A DNA stretch of 5,686 nt from positions 1 to 5,686 of the forward strand of contig CAKZPJ010000862.1 of assembly GCA_937138955.1 (NCBI GenBank), read 5' to 3'. Of the stretch, positions 1 through 5,686 are shown one piece after another. The notes under the pieces were generated by a model. That model saw only the letters and a list, made by a program, of their open reading frames with translations, was not told the DNA's origin and did not search any database. Position numbers and translations under genes: made by a program. The stretch comes from an uncultured Flammeovirgaceae bacterium. GTDB lineage: Bacteria; Bacteroidota; Bacteroidia; Cytophagales; Cyclobacteriaceae. Numbering within the stretch: the stretch's first letter is position 1; every line of letters begins with the position of its first letter.

Positions 1-1
1 T

Positions 2-2080
2 TCATTCCGTTTTGAAGGATCAACTCCGATAGCTCAGGCCGAAGAAGATTTAGTGAAAAGTGACGATCCTTGGTTCCGTCCGGTAGATATTAAACTTGGG
101 CCGGATGGTGCGCTGTACGTGGCTGATTTCTACAACAGCGTCATTGGCCATTACGAGGTGCCGCTAGACCATCCTAAACGAGACAAAATAAGAGGCAGAA
201 TTTGGCGAATCACCTACGAGGAAAATGGCAATCAACCTACTCCTGACCTAACAGAGGCTACTGCTTCCGAGCTGATTGCTGCATTTGAGCATCCAAATCA
301 GATAGTGCGGATGTCTGCCCTAGATCAGCTGACTGACCGGATCGAAGCCTCGGCGATTGGCTCATTAGACCAACTGGTTGAAGAGTCAACCACCTCACCT
401 CAATCATATGTCTTGGCTCTTTGGGCATTGCATCGTCTAGCTGAGCTGGACGAGTCAAAAATGGAGGAAGCTGCAACCCACCCCAGCCCTGAAGTCAGAA
501 CTCATGCATTACGGATTATCCGAGAAATGGATAATCAAACCGAAAACTATTATGCTATCGTTCAGGCAGCACTTGGCGATGAAAGCCTTCATGTGCAGCG
601 GGCAGCAGTAGAAGCTTTGGAAAGCTATCCGTCATTAGAAACTATTGAACTTTTAATGGCTCAGCAACCCAAAATACCAGCGTATGATTCGCATTATCAA
701 TATACTTTACGGCTAATTCTGCGAAACCTGCTGCGAGATAAATTGCTTATGCAGAAAGTGCTGACTCAAAACTGGGATCAAGCTCAAACTAACGGCTTGA
801 TTGATGTTATCACTGGAGTAGAAAGTGAAGCAGCGGGTCTCTTCTCGCATAAATATTTGATTAGTCAAAAAGAATCATCACCAAATCTGGTTCGCCACGC
901 AATTCGGTTTGTTCCTGCCACTCAGATTGATGAAATAGTTCGACTGGCCCACCAACAAGTAAATGGCGACACTGAGCAGGGGGCTGCTGTTTTTCGCGCC
1001 GCGCAAGAAGGGTTATCACAACGCGGTGAAGAAGCACCAGCCATTTTGCGTTCCTGGGGCTCGGAGTTAGCGGAGCAATTATTTGAACGTTACGCACCGT
1101 CGGAAGCCGTTGCTGATTCTTTATCTGAACAAGCAGCAGAGAAACTAGCCTTTGCTGCCACTTTGGTTGGCGAGTATCGCCTCTCCACACTAACCTCTCA
1201 ACTTAGGTCTAGCTTGCAACACCCTTCTGCTGGTACAGAATTGAAAATAGCTGCAGCCAAATCATTATTGCGGATAAATCCTGAAGAGGCCGTTTCACTT
1301 ATCCGACATACGCTGGAAGATCAGTCATCTAGCTTAGATGTGAAGCGAAATTTAATAGCTAGTTTAAGCGATCCTAACGATGCAATATCGGTGTTAGAAC
1401 AAAGACTAAATCTTCCCCCCGAATTACAAAGAGAAGCAGCTACTGCTCTGGCAACCTCAGCGAGAGCCCGAGAGATTTTATTCGAAAAAGTGAGAAGTGG
1501 AGAAATTTACGCTCGAGCATTAGTTGATCCGAAGGTAAAGGAGCAACTGCTGTTAGATATTTCTAACAAACAACTACAAGCCTGGGAAGAGATTACTGCA
1601 AATATTCCTGCCGTGGATGAAGAACGAGATCAACTTATTGAAACCCGGTTAGCGGGCTTTCGTCAGGTGGATTCGGGAGCTACATCGGGAGTGATGGTAT
1701 TTAACCGAAACTGCAAATCCTGCCATCAAATTTCTAATGAGGGCAGCATGATTGGTCCGCAGCTAACCGGGATCGGAAACTGGGGAGCGGAGGCGTTGGC
1801 TACGAAGATTCTTGACCCCAACCGTAATATTTCAGAGGCTTTCCGTACCTATACCATCAAAACCAAAGACGGACAAGTAAGAATCGGGCTGTACCGGAGG
1901 GAAGAAGGAGAGGTGCTAATTTTTGCTAATATGACCGGAGAAGAATTCTCAGTTTCTAAAAATAGTATTGCTGAGCAAAAAGCCTCGGAGTATACATTGA
2001 TGCCCGATCATTTCGGCGAACAATTGAGTCAGGAAGATTTCAATGCGCTTCTTTCTTATCTGTTAGGTCTACAATCTTAG
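2..2080 (+). CDS. PVC-type cytochrome c / HEAT-repeat membrane-bound dehydrogenase homologue, 3' part (5' end outside window)
   Basis: The frame is open to the left edge: codons from position 2 continue without a stop into the GTG at 53, and the residues before that GTG fit the family, so the GTG is not the real start and about 692 C-terminal residues are visible. The first ~60 residues (PWFRPVDIKLGPDGALYVAD, then a GRIWRI motif) match the last blades of the propeller in PVC-type membrane-bound dehydrogenases (TIGR02604-like). A long alpha-helical, HEAT-like region follows, for example the repeats around nt 270-330, 490-530 and 575-640. The C-terminus is a haem-binding cytochrome c domain of the TIGR02603 type: CKSCH at nt 1712-1726 gives covalent haem attachment and the His axial ligand, and Met in LMPDHF (codon at 2000) is the likely sixth ligand. 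The protein is presumably exported and redox active, oxidising a sugar-like substrate or passing electrons on. The substrate is unknown. The stop is TAG, with 30 nt to the next gene. The family is confident, the reaction is not. Confidence 0.9.
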   Translation, partial: SFRFEGSTPIAQAEEDLVKSDDPWFRPVDIKLGPDGALYVADFYNSVIGHYEVPLDHPKRDKIRGRIWRITYEENGNQPTPDLTEATASELIAAFEHPNQIVRMSALDQLTDRIEASAIGSLDQLVEESTTSPQSYVLALWALHRLAELDESKMEEAATHPSPEVRTHALRIIREMDNQTENYYAIVQAALGDESLHVQRAAVEALESYPSLETIELLMAQQPKIPAYDSHYQYTLRLILRNLLRDKLLMQKVLTQNWDQAQTNGLIDVITGVESEAAGLFSHKYLISQKESSPNLVRHAIRFVPATQIDEIVRLAHQQVNGDTEQGAAVFRAAQEGLSQRGEEAPAILRSWGSELAEQLFERYAPSEAVADSLSEQAAEKLAFAATLVGEYRLSTLTSQLRSSLQHPSAGTELKIAAAKSLLRINPEEAVSLIRHTLEDQSSSLDVKRNLIASLSDPNDAISVLEQRLNLPPELQREAATALATSARAREILFEKVRSGEIYARALVDPKVKEQLLLDISNKQLQAWEEITANIPAVDEERDQLIETRLAGFRQVDSGATSGVMVFNRNCKSCHQISNEGSMIGPQLTGIGNWGAEALATKILDPNRNISEAFRTYTIKTKDGQVRIGLYRREEGEVLIFANMTGEEFSVSKNSIAEQKASEYTLMPDHFGEQLSQEDFNALLSYLLGLQS

Positions 2081-2110
2081 CAAATCATTTATCCCGCATA
2101 CGCCAACTTT

Positions 2111-3262
2111 ATGAAGTCAATATTAATTACCAGCCTCGTTTTTCTAACCACGCTAACTCAGATGAGAGCGCAAGCTCCTGAAGCAAATAGTAAACCAGTG
2201 CAATTCGAGCAACAAGTTATTGCGATGGAAAGCTACGAAGCAGTAGGAGCCTTTGATGTAGATGGCGACGATACACTAGATTTGGTTTCGGGAGCATTTT
2301 GGTACGAAGGCCCAGAATTTAAGAGTCGCCACTTTATTACTACCGTGGCTCGCTGGGGAGGCGGAGAGTACTACAACGATTTTGCTAGTATTCCAATGGA
2401 TATTAATGGTGACGGACGATTAGATTTTATTACCGGAAGTTGGGGCGATCAGACGACAGTTTGGCGGGAGAACCCTGGCAATAACGAAATGTGGCGAGAG
2501 CACCTTATCGATTCTACGGGTCCGGTAGAATGCGCTCAAGCCTGGGATATTGACGGCGACGGACTGCCGGAGATTGTGCCCAATAATCCCGGTCATGAAC
2601 TTAAATTTTACCGTCTGGAGAACGGAGAGTTCGTTCGCTACGAAGTGGGTCCAATCCAGGGACACGGATTAGGTTTTGGCGATATTAATGGCGACGGAAG
2701 GGGCGACCTGATTTCCGCAGAACACTGGTATGAAGGCCCTGCCGATCCATTCGGGGGAAACTGGAAGCAGTACCAAGAATTATCTTTGGGGAAAGCCAGC
2801 GTACCGGTTTTGGTAGAAGATGTGAACGGGGACGGTAAAAATGATCTAATTGTTGGCCAAGGCCATGATTATGGTTTAGTTTGGTACGAACAAAGCACCG
2901 ATGGTAGCGGTCAGCGAAGCTGGATTACTCACCCCATTGATCCCTACAATGCCCAATTTCATACGATGGCCTGGGAAGATATTACTGGCGACGGCCAACC
3001 CGAACTGATTACCGGTAAGCGTTTCCGGGCGCATAATGGTCGCGACCCCGGCTCGGGCGACCCATTGGGTCTGTACTACTTCCAGTGGAACGGGGAATCC
3101 TTGACCAAACACACCATCAGCTACGGTCCGTTAGGAGTAGGAAAAGGAGCGGGGCTTTTTATGAACGTGACTGATCTGAACGGTAATGGAAGAAATGACA
3201 TTGCCGTAGCCGGAAAAGATGGTTTAAGCGTATTTTATAATCAAGGTTACAAAACTAAATAA
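2111..3262 (+). CDS. Secreted FG-GAP/VCBS-repeat beta-propeller protein
   Basis: This 383-residue protein begins with a Sec-type signal peptide: Lys2, a hydrophobic stretch at about residues 4-16, and likely cleavage near Ala20-Ala22. The mature part carries seven evenly distributed calcium-loop motifs of the DxDGDxxxD/E type, starting at residues 49 (DVDGDDTLD), 97 (DINGDGRLD), 146 (DIDGDGLPE), 191, 237, 290 and 355 (DLNGNGRND). Each is followed by a hydrophobic strand, and several by a WYEGP or VWYE strand. Seven repeats predict a single seven-bladed FG-GAP (integrin-alpha-like) propeller that fills the chain. No catalytic domain, C-terminal sorting domain or transmembrane helix is seen, so a periplasmic or surface binding/scaffold role is inferred. 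ATG at 2111 is chosen because it directly precedes the signal peptide. It has no Shine-Dalgarno, as is usual in Bacteroidota. It lies 30 nt after the cytochrome gene and 4 nt before the TIM-barrel gene, so co-transcription is likely. Its ligand is unknown. Confidence 0.9.
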   Translation: MKSILITSLVFLTTLTQMRAQAPEANSKPVQFEQQVIAMESYEAVGAFDVDGDDTLDLVSGAFWYEGPEFKSRHFITTVARWGGGEYYNDFASIPMDINGDGRLDFITGSWGDQTTVWRENPGNNEMWREHLIDSTGPVECAQAWDIDGDGLPEIVPNNPGHELKFYRLENGEFVRYEVGPIQGHGLGFGDINGDGRGDLISAEHWYEGPADPFGGNWKQYQELSLGKASVPVLVEDVNGDGKNDLIVGQGHDYGLVWYEQSTDGSGQRSWITHPIDPYNAQFHTMAWEDITGDGQPELITGKRFRAHNGRDPGSGDPLGLYYFQWNGESLTKHTISYGPLGVGKGAGLFMNVTDLNGNGRNDIAVAGKDGLSVFYNQGYKTK

Positions 3263-3266
3263 ATCT

Positions 3267-4151
3267 ATGAAGATCATTTCTATTGTTTCCCTAGTACTAG
3301 GGTTCAGCGCAATCATTTCCTGTACTTCTAGTCCAAAAGAAGAAAGTCAAGCGGCAGAAAGCCAATCGCTATTTGATAAGTCTAATCTGGTGGCTTGGTG
3401 CGTGGTGCCGTTTGATTCGGAGGAACGTAGTCCAGAAGAGCGAGCGGAGATGTTGGAAGAGCTAGGTATTTCTGAGCTGGCATACGATTGGCGGCAGCAA
3501 CATTTACCCACCTTTGAGGCTGAACTTGACGCCCTCGAAAAACATAATATCAACCTTCGGGCAGTTTGGTTCTGGATTGATCAGGATTCGGTAGGCTATT
3601 TGGGTGAGGATAACGAAGCGTTGTGGGATAAAATGGTGGCGAATGATGTGCAAACCGAATGCTGGTTTTCGTTCTCGCCCCAATTTTTTGAAGGCTTATC
3701 TGATGAAGAAAAACGGCAGCATACGATTCGTTATATCGCTGACTTTCGGGAGCGAGCCAAACAGCAGAATTGTACGCTAGGTATGTACAACCATGGCGAT
3801 TGGTTTGGTAATCCGGTCAATCAGTTGGCAATCATTGACTCATTGGGCGATGATCACCTGGGAATGGTATACAACTTTCATCATGCCCACCACGAAATTG
3901 ATGAGTTCCCGGCTTTGTTAGAGAAGATGCAAGATCATTTATTATGTATCAATCTTAACGGAATGGAAGAAGGAGGAGAAAAAATCGTGGCACTAGGCGA
4001 AGGCAACCGGGAGCTGGAAATGATGCAAGCAATTAAAAATAGTAATTACCAAGGCCCCATCGGAATTATTGGTCACCAAGATCAAGATGTAAAACAGGTA
4101 CTGACGAAGAACCTGCAAGGGCTTGATCAACTAAAAGCCGAGCTAAAATAA
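3267..4151 (+). CDS. Predicted lipoprotein with sugar phosphate isomerase/epimerase-like TIM barrel
   Basis: This 294-residue protein starts with a lipoprotein signal: MKII, a hydrophobic stretch to residue 17, then a lipobox-like IISC with Cys19 as the likely lipidated residue, followed by a polar Ser/Glu/Gln linker to about residue 35. The rest resembles the xylose-isomerase-like TIM barrel superfamily (AP endonuclease family 2 fold). Supporting segments are a GMYNHGDWFGNP strand/loop (172-183), a VYNFHHAHHEIDEFP segment (201-215) rich in possible metal or substrate ligands (Asn203, His205, His206, His208, Glu210), an INLNGM strand (228-233) and a terminal GPIGIIGHQ strand (263-271). Family members isomerise or epimerise sugars, often with a divalent metal. 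The lipoprotein leader implies action outside the cytoplasm, so the substrate is probably a free or oxidised sugar rather than a sugar phosphate (inference). It is separated from the propeller gene by only 4 nt. ATG at 3267 fits the signal peptide. The substrate and exact reaction are not determined. Confidence 0.85.
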   Translation: MKIISIVSLVLGFSAIISCTSSPKEESQAAESQSLFDKSNLVAWCVVPFDSEERSPEERAEMLEELGISELAYDWRQQHLPTFEAELDALEKHNINLRAVWFWIDQDSVGYLGEDNEALWDKMVANDVQTECWFSFSPQFFEGLSDEEKRQHTIRYIADFRERAKQQNCTLGMYNHGDWFGNPVNQLAIIDSLGDDHLGMVYNFHHAHHEIDEFPALLEKMQDHLLCINLNGMEEGGEKIVALGEGNRELEMMQAIKNSNYQGPIGIIGHQDQDVKQVLTKNLQGLDQLKAELK

Positions 4152-4247
4152 ATTGAGAGGACTTTAGCCTGTTTCTTTACTCAGACTCCAATTTTTAGTA
4201 CCTTAATCATACGCTAAATTGAACTGCACAATTAAATCACAAATTCT

Positions 4248-5309
4248 ATGAAGGAGCAAGACCAGCCCGATCGTCGTAAATTTTTACAAACCTTAGCCGG
4301 ACTTACCACCGGAATGATGGTGCCGCTTTCTTGCCAATCTAAAGCCAATGAAGCTGGCGGGGCTACTACCCACCTAGCTAGTTTTGAAGAGCCTACTGTA
4401 CTAGCCCCGCAGCGAGATCGGTTAGGTGAATTGCTGCCACAGCGCAAACTCGGTAAAACCGGAGAAACAGTAACTATGCTCGGGTTGGGCGGAGCTCACA
4501 TTGCCCGTATGAGTGAGTCGGAAGCGCATAAAACAATTGAAACTGCGCTAGAAGGTGGCGTCCGCTTCTTCGATAATGCTGAACAGTATGGCAACGGATT
4601 GGCTGAAGAGCGTTACGGTATGTTTCTTAGTCCCGAGTACCGCGATGTAGCGTATATTATGACCAAAACCCGAGCCACCAATGCCCGAGTAGCTCAGCAG
4701 CATCTGGAAGATTCACTGCGCCGGATGAAGACTGACTACATAGATTTATGGCAGATTCATTCGGTAACCAGTCCTAACGATGTAGATGATCGGCTAGAGA
4801 ACGGAGTATTAGAATTTGTGCAAAAGGCGCAGTCCGAAGGGAAAATTCGTCACTATGGCTTCACCGGGCACCGCGACTACCAAGCTCACCAGCGAATGCT
4901 GGAACAGGCAGCTGATGTGATGCAGACCTGCCAGATGCCGATCAACGTGTTTGACCCTAACTACAAAAGCTTTATTAACAATGTGTTGCCTAAGCTGGTA
5001 GAAAATAACATCGCTCCGTTGGCAATGAAAACGCTGGCCAACGGCGGTTTCTTTGGCGGTACTACCCACTTTAAATCCGGGGATAAGCCCCGCATTGTGC
5101 CCAATGCCCTCAGTGTACAGGAAGCTATCCATTTTGTTTGGTCACTGCCCGTCAGTGTACTTATTACCGGTCCCGACCATGCCGAGATGATGCAAGAAAA
5201 GGTTGACTTCGCCCGATCATTTACTGCCTACAGCGAAGACGATCGCCAGGCGCTAGTGAAGCGCGTAGCTGATTTTGACGGGGGCAAGGTTGAGTACTAT
5301 AAAGCTTAA
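4248..5309 (+). CDS. Tat-signal aldo/keto reductase
   Basis: This 353-residue protein begins with a twin-arginine leader: DRRKFLQ at residues 8-14, followed by a weakly hydrophobic segment to about residue 28 and a Cys at 29. The Cys may be a non-canonical lipidation site (PLSC), but this is weak. After a ~35-residue linker the aldo/keto reductase barrel starts at about residue 65 (RKLGKTGETVTMLGLGG). The full catalytic tetrad is visible: Asp109 and Tyr114 in FFDNAEQYGNG, Lys140 in IMTKTR and His171 in LWQIHSV. The YGFTGH strand (203-208) and the LITGPD segment near residues 305-310 also fit the family. Members reduce or oxidise carbonyl/alcohol groups with NAD(P)H. Tat export would let the folded protein, perhaps with its nucleotide bound, reach the periplasm. 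No C-terminal Fe-S cysteine cluster is present. The gene follows the TIM-barrel gene after 96 nt, so it may share that transcript or have its own promoter. The physiological substrate is unknown; a sugar or keto-sugar is inferred from the neighbours. Confidence 0.9.
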   Translation: MKEQDQPDRRKFLQTLAGLTTGMMVPLSCQSKANEAGGATTHLASFEEPTVLAPQRDRLGELLPQRKLGKTGETVTMLGLGGAHIARMSESEAHKTIETALEGGVRFFDNAEQYGNGLAEERYGMFLSPEYRDVAYIMTKTRATNARVAQQHLEDSLRRMKTDYIDLWQIHSVTSPNDVDDRLENGVLEFVQKAQSEGKIRHYGFTGHRDYQAHQRMLEQAADVMQTCQMPINVFDPNYKSFINNVLPKLVENNIAPLAMKTLANGGFFGGTTHFKSGDKPRIVPNALSVQEAIHFVWSLPVSVLITGPDHAEMMQEKVDFARSFTAYSEDDRQALVKRVADFDGGKVEYYKA

Positions 5310-5462
5310 TAGGAAGAGTTGTAGAAAAAGATTGCAAATGATTACAAACGTTTTCAAACATTTAACAAATTGGAAAAAATAGTGTAAAAAAAGTGATAAT
5401 TAGAAGTGATTTTTTCACATTTATATCAGTAAATCGACCCAAAATACGATAGGTAAAGTGCA

Positions 5463-5483
5463 GATATACGTATGTCGTATATC
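5463..5483. promoter_or_regulatory. Perfect 8-bp inverted repeat, candidate operator upstream of the P-loop gene
   Basis: The arms GATATACG (5463-5470) and CGTATATC (5476-5483) are exact reverse complements separated by TATGT. The dyad ends 26 nt before the start codon at 5510, in a ~200-nt AT-rich intergenic region. There is no T-run after it, so it does not look like a terminator, and an A/T-rich dyad of this size suits a dimeric DNA-binding regulator. The regulator is not visible in the window, so the function is inferred from position and symmetry only. Confidence 0.4.
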
Positions 5484-5509
5484 CAGAAGTTGGGCACAAT
5501 TTAAATAAG

Positions 5510-5686
5510 ATGAAAATAAGAAAGACATCAGAAGTTTATGGAGTATCGAATGAAGAGATACTATCATATGTAGAAAGAGAGGACGTTGATGATCTTTTCA
5601 TAAACGGGATTTCTGAAAACAAACACATAATCGTTTTCGGTTCTTCGAAACAGGGAAAAAGCGCCTTAGTTAATAAACACCTCTCA
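5510..5686 (+). CDS. P-loop NTPase, N-terminal fragment (3' end outside window)
   Basis: Fifty-nine codons are open from ATG 5510 to the window edge. This is the only ATG after the in-frame TAG at 5450-5452. The leader (TTTAAATAAG) has no Shine-Dalgarno, like the other genes here. Residues 40-51 (IIVFGSSKQGKS) contain a beta strand running into a Walker A motif, G44-S51, followed by ALVNKHL as the expected helix. The preceding YVEREDVDDLF (20-30) resembles the lead-in of STAND/AAA_16-type ATPases, where an xREx-like segment sits roughly 10-20 residues before the P-loop. Residues 4-19 (RKTSEVYGVSN...) are short, charged and not recognised. The specific family and function cannot be assigned. 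Walker B and any effector domain lie outside the window. G+C is about 34% (61 of 177 counted), lower than in the upstream genes, and AGA/ATA codons appear at once, which hints at a different origin. A role in defence or in a mobile element is possible but unproven. Confidence 0.75.
   Translation, partial: MKIRKTSEVYGVSNEEILSYVEREDVDDLFINGISENKHIIVFGSSKQGKSALVNKHLS

Noticed and set aside
53..55. GTG at 53 as the start of the first gene
   Set aside because: The frame stays open to the window edge and the upstream codons read as family-like sequence. The protein would also begin in the middle of a propeller domain, so the gene is truncated by the window rather than starting here.
861..1190. Minus-strand open frame inside the cytochrome gene, and similar antisense frames at 258-476, 2420-2665, 2876-3112, 3347-3553, 4232-4447 and 4809-5132
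   Set aside because: They lie opposite well-supported genes, have no recognisable domains or signals, and read as shadow frames.
4151..4196. Possible terminator hairpin after the TIM-barrel gene (arms near 4151-4159 and 4186-4193, then TTT)
   Set aside because: The stem is AT-rich, needs a bulged base, has a ~26-nt loop and only a short T-run, so it is too weak to call.
4192..4221. Bacteroidota-type promoter before the reductase gene (TTTTAG, then TAAATTG at 4215-4221)
   Set aside because: The -7 element lacks one T of the TAnnTTTG consensus and the -33 element is poor. In an AT-rich gap this match is expected by chance.
5346..5353. Palindrome AAACGTTT, with flanking AAATG/CATTT arms (5336-5365), as a terminator for the reductase gene
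   Set aside because: The pairing is short and A/T only at the outer arms, no T-run follows, and the sequence is low complexity.
5391..5418. Direct repeat AAGTGAT (5391 and 5404) and GTGA/TCAC mini-dyad (5406-5418)
   Set aside because: The units are 4-7 nt in AT-rich DNA, which is compatible with chance. They may matter only if conserved upstream of homologues.

Overview
The window looks like chromosomal DNA of a Bacteroidota bacterium, most likely a marine Cytophagales-type organism. This is inferred from three things: genes without Shine-Dalgarno sequences and with A/T-rich leaders (upstream of 2111, 3267, 4248 and 5510), the protein families present, and intermediate GC content. No rRNA, tRNA, IS element or CRISPR array is visible. 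All genes are on the + strand.

Positions 2-4151 hold three tightly packed genes (gaps of 30 and 4 nt), very probably one transcript. They are the 3' part of a large PVC-type cytochrome c protein (end of a propeller/dehydrogenase domain, HEAT-like helical region, C-terminal CxxCH haem domain), a secreted seven-motif FG-GAP/VCBS beta-propeller, and a predicted lipoprotein with a sugar-phosphate-isomerase/epimerase-like TIM barrel. After a 96-nt gap, 4248-5309 encodes an aldo/keto reductase with a twin-arginine (Tat) type leader and a complete D-Y-K-H catalytic tetrad. All four products carry export signals or belong to exported families. The simplest reading is an extracytoplasmic carbohydrate oxidation/isomerisation module in which electrons may leave through the haem protein. 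The substrate cannot be read from the sequence.

At about 5310 the character changes. A roughly 200-nt AT-rich non-coding stretch (about 29% G+C by hand count) contains a perfect 8-bp inverted repeat with a 5-nt spacer. It is followed by the first 59 codons of an unrelated gene (about 34% G+C) with a Walker A motif preceded by a STAND/AAA_16-like lead-in. That gene is cut off by the window end. It is the part of the window most likely to belong to a less characterised, possibly defence- or mobile-element-related system, but too little is visible to name it.
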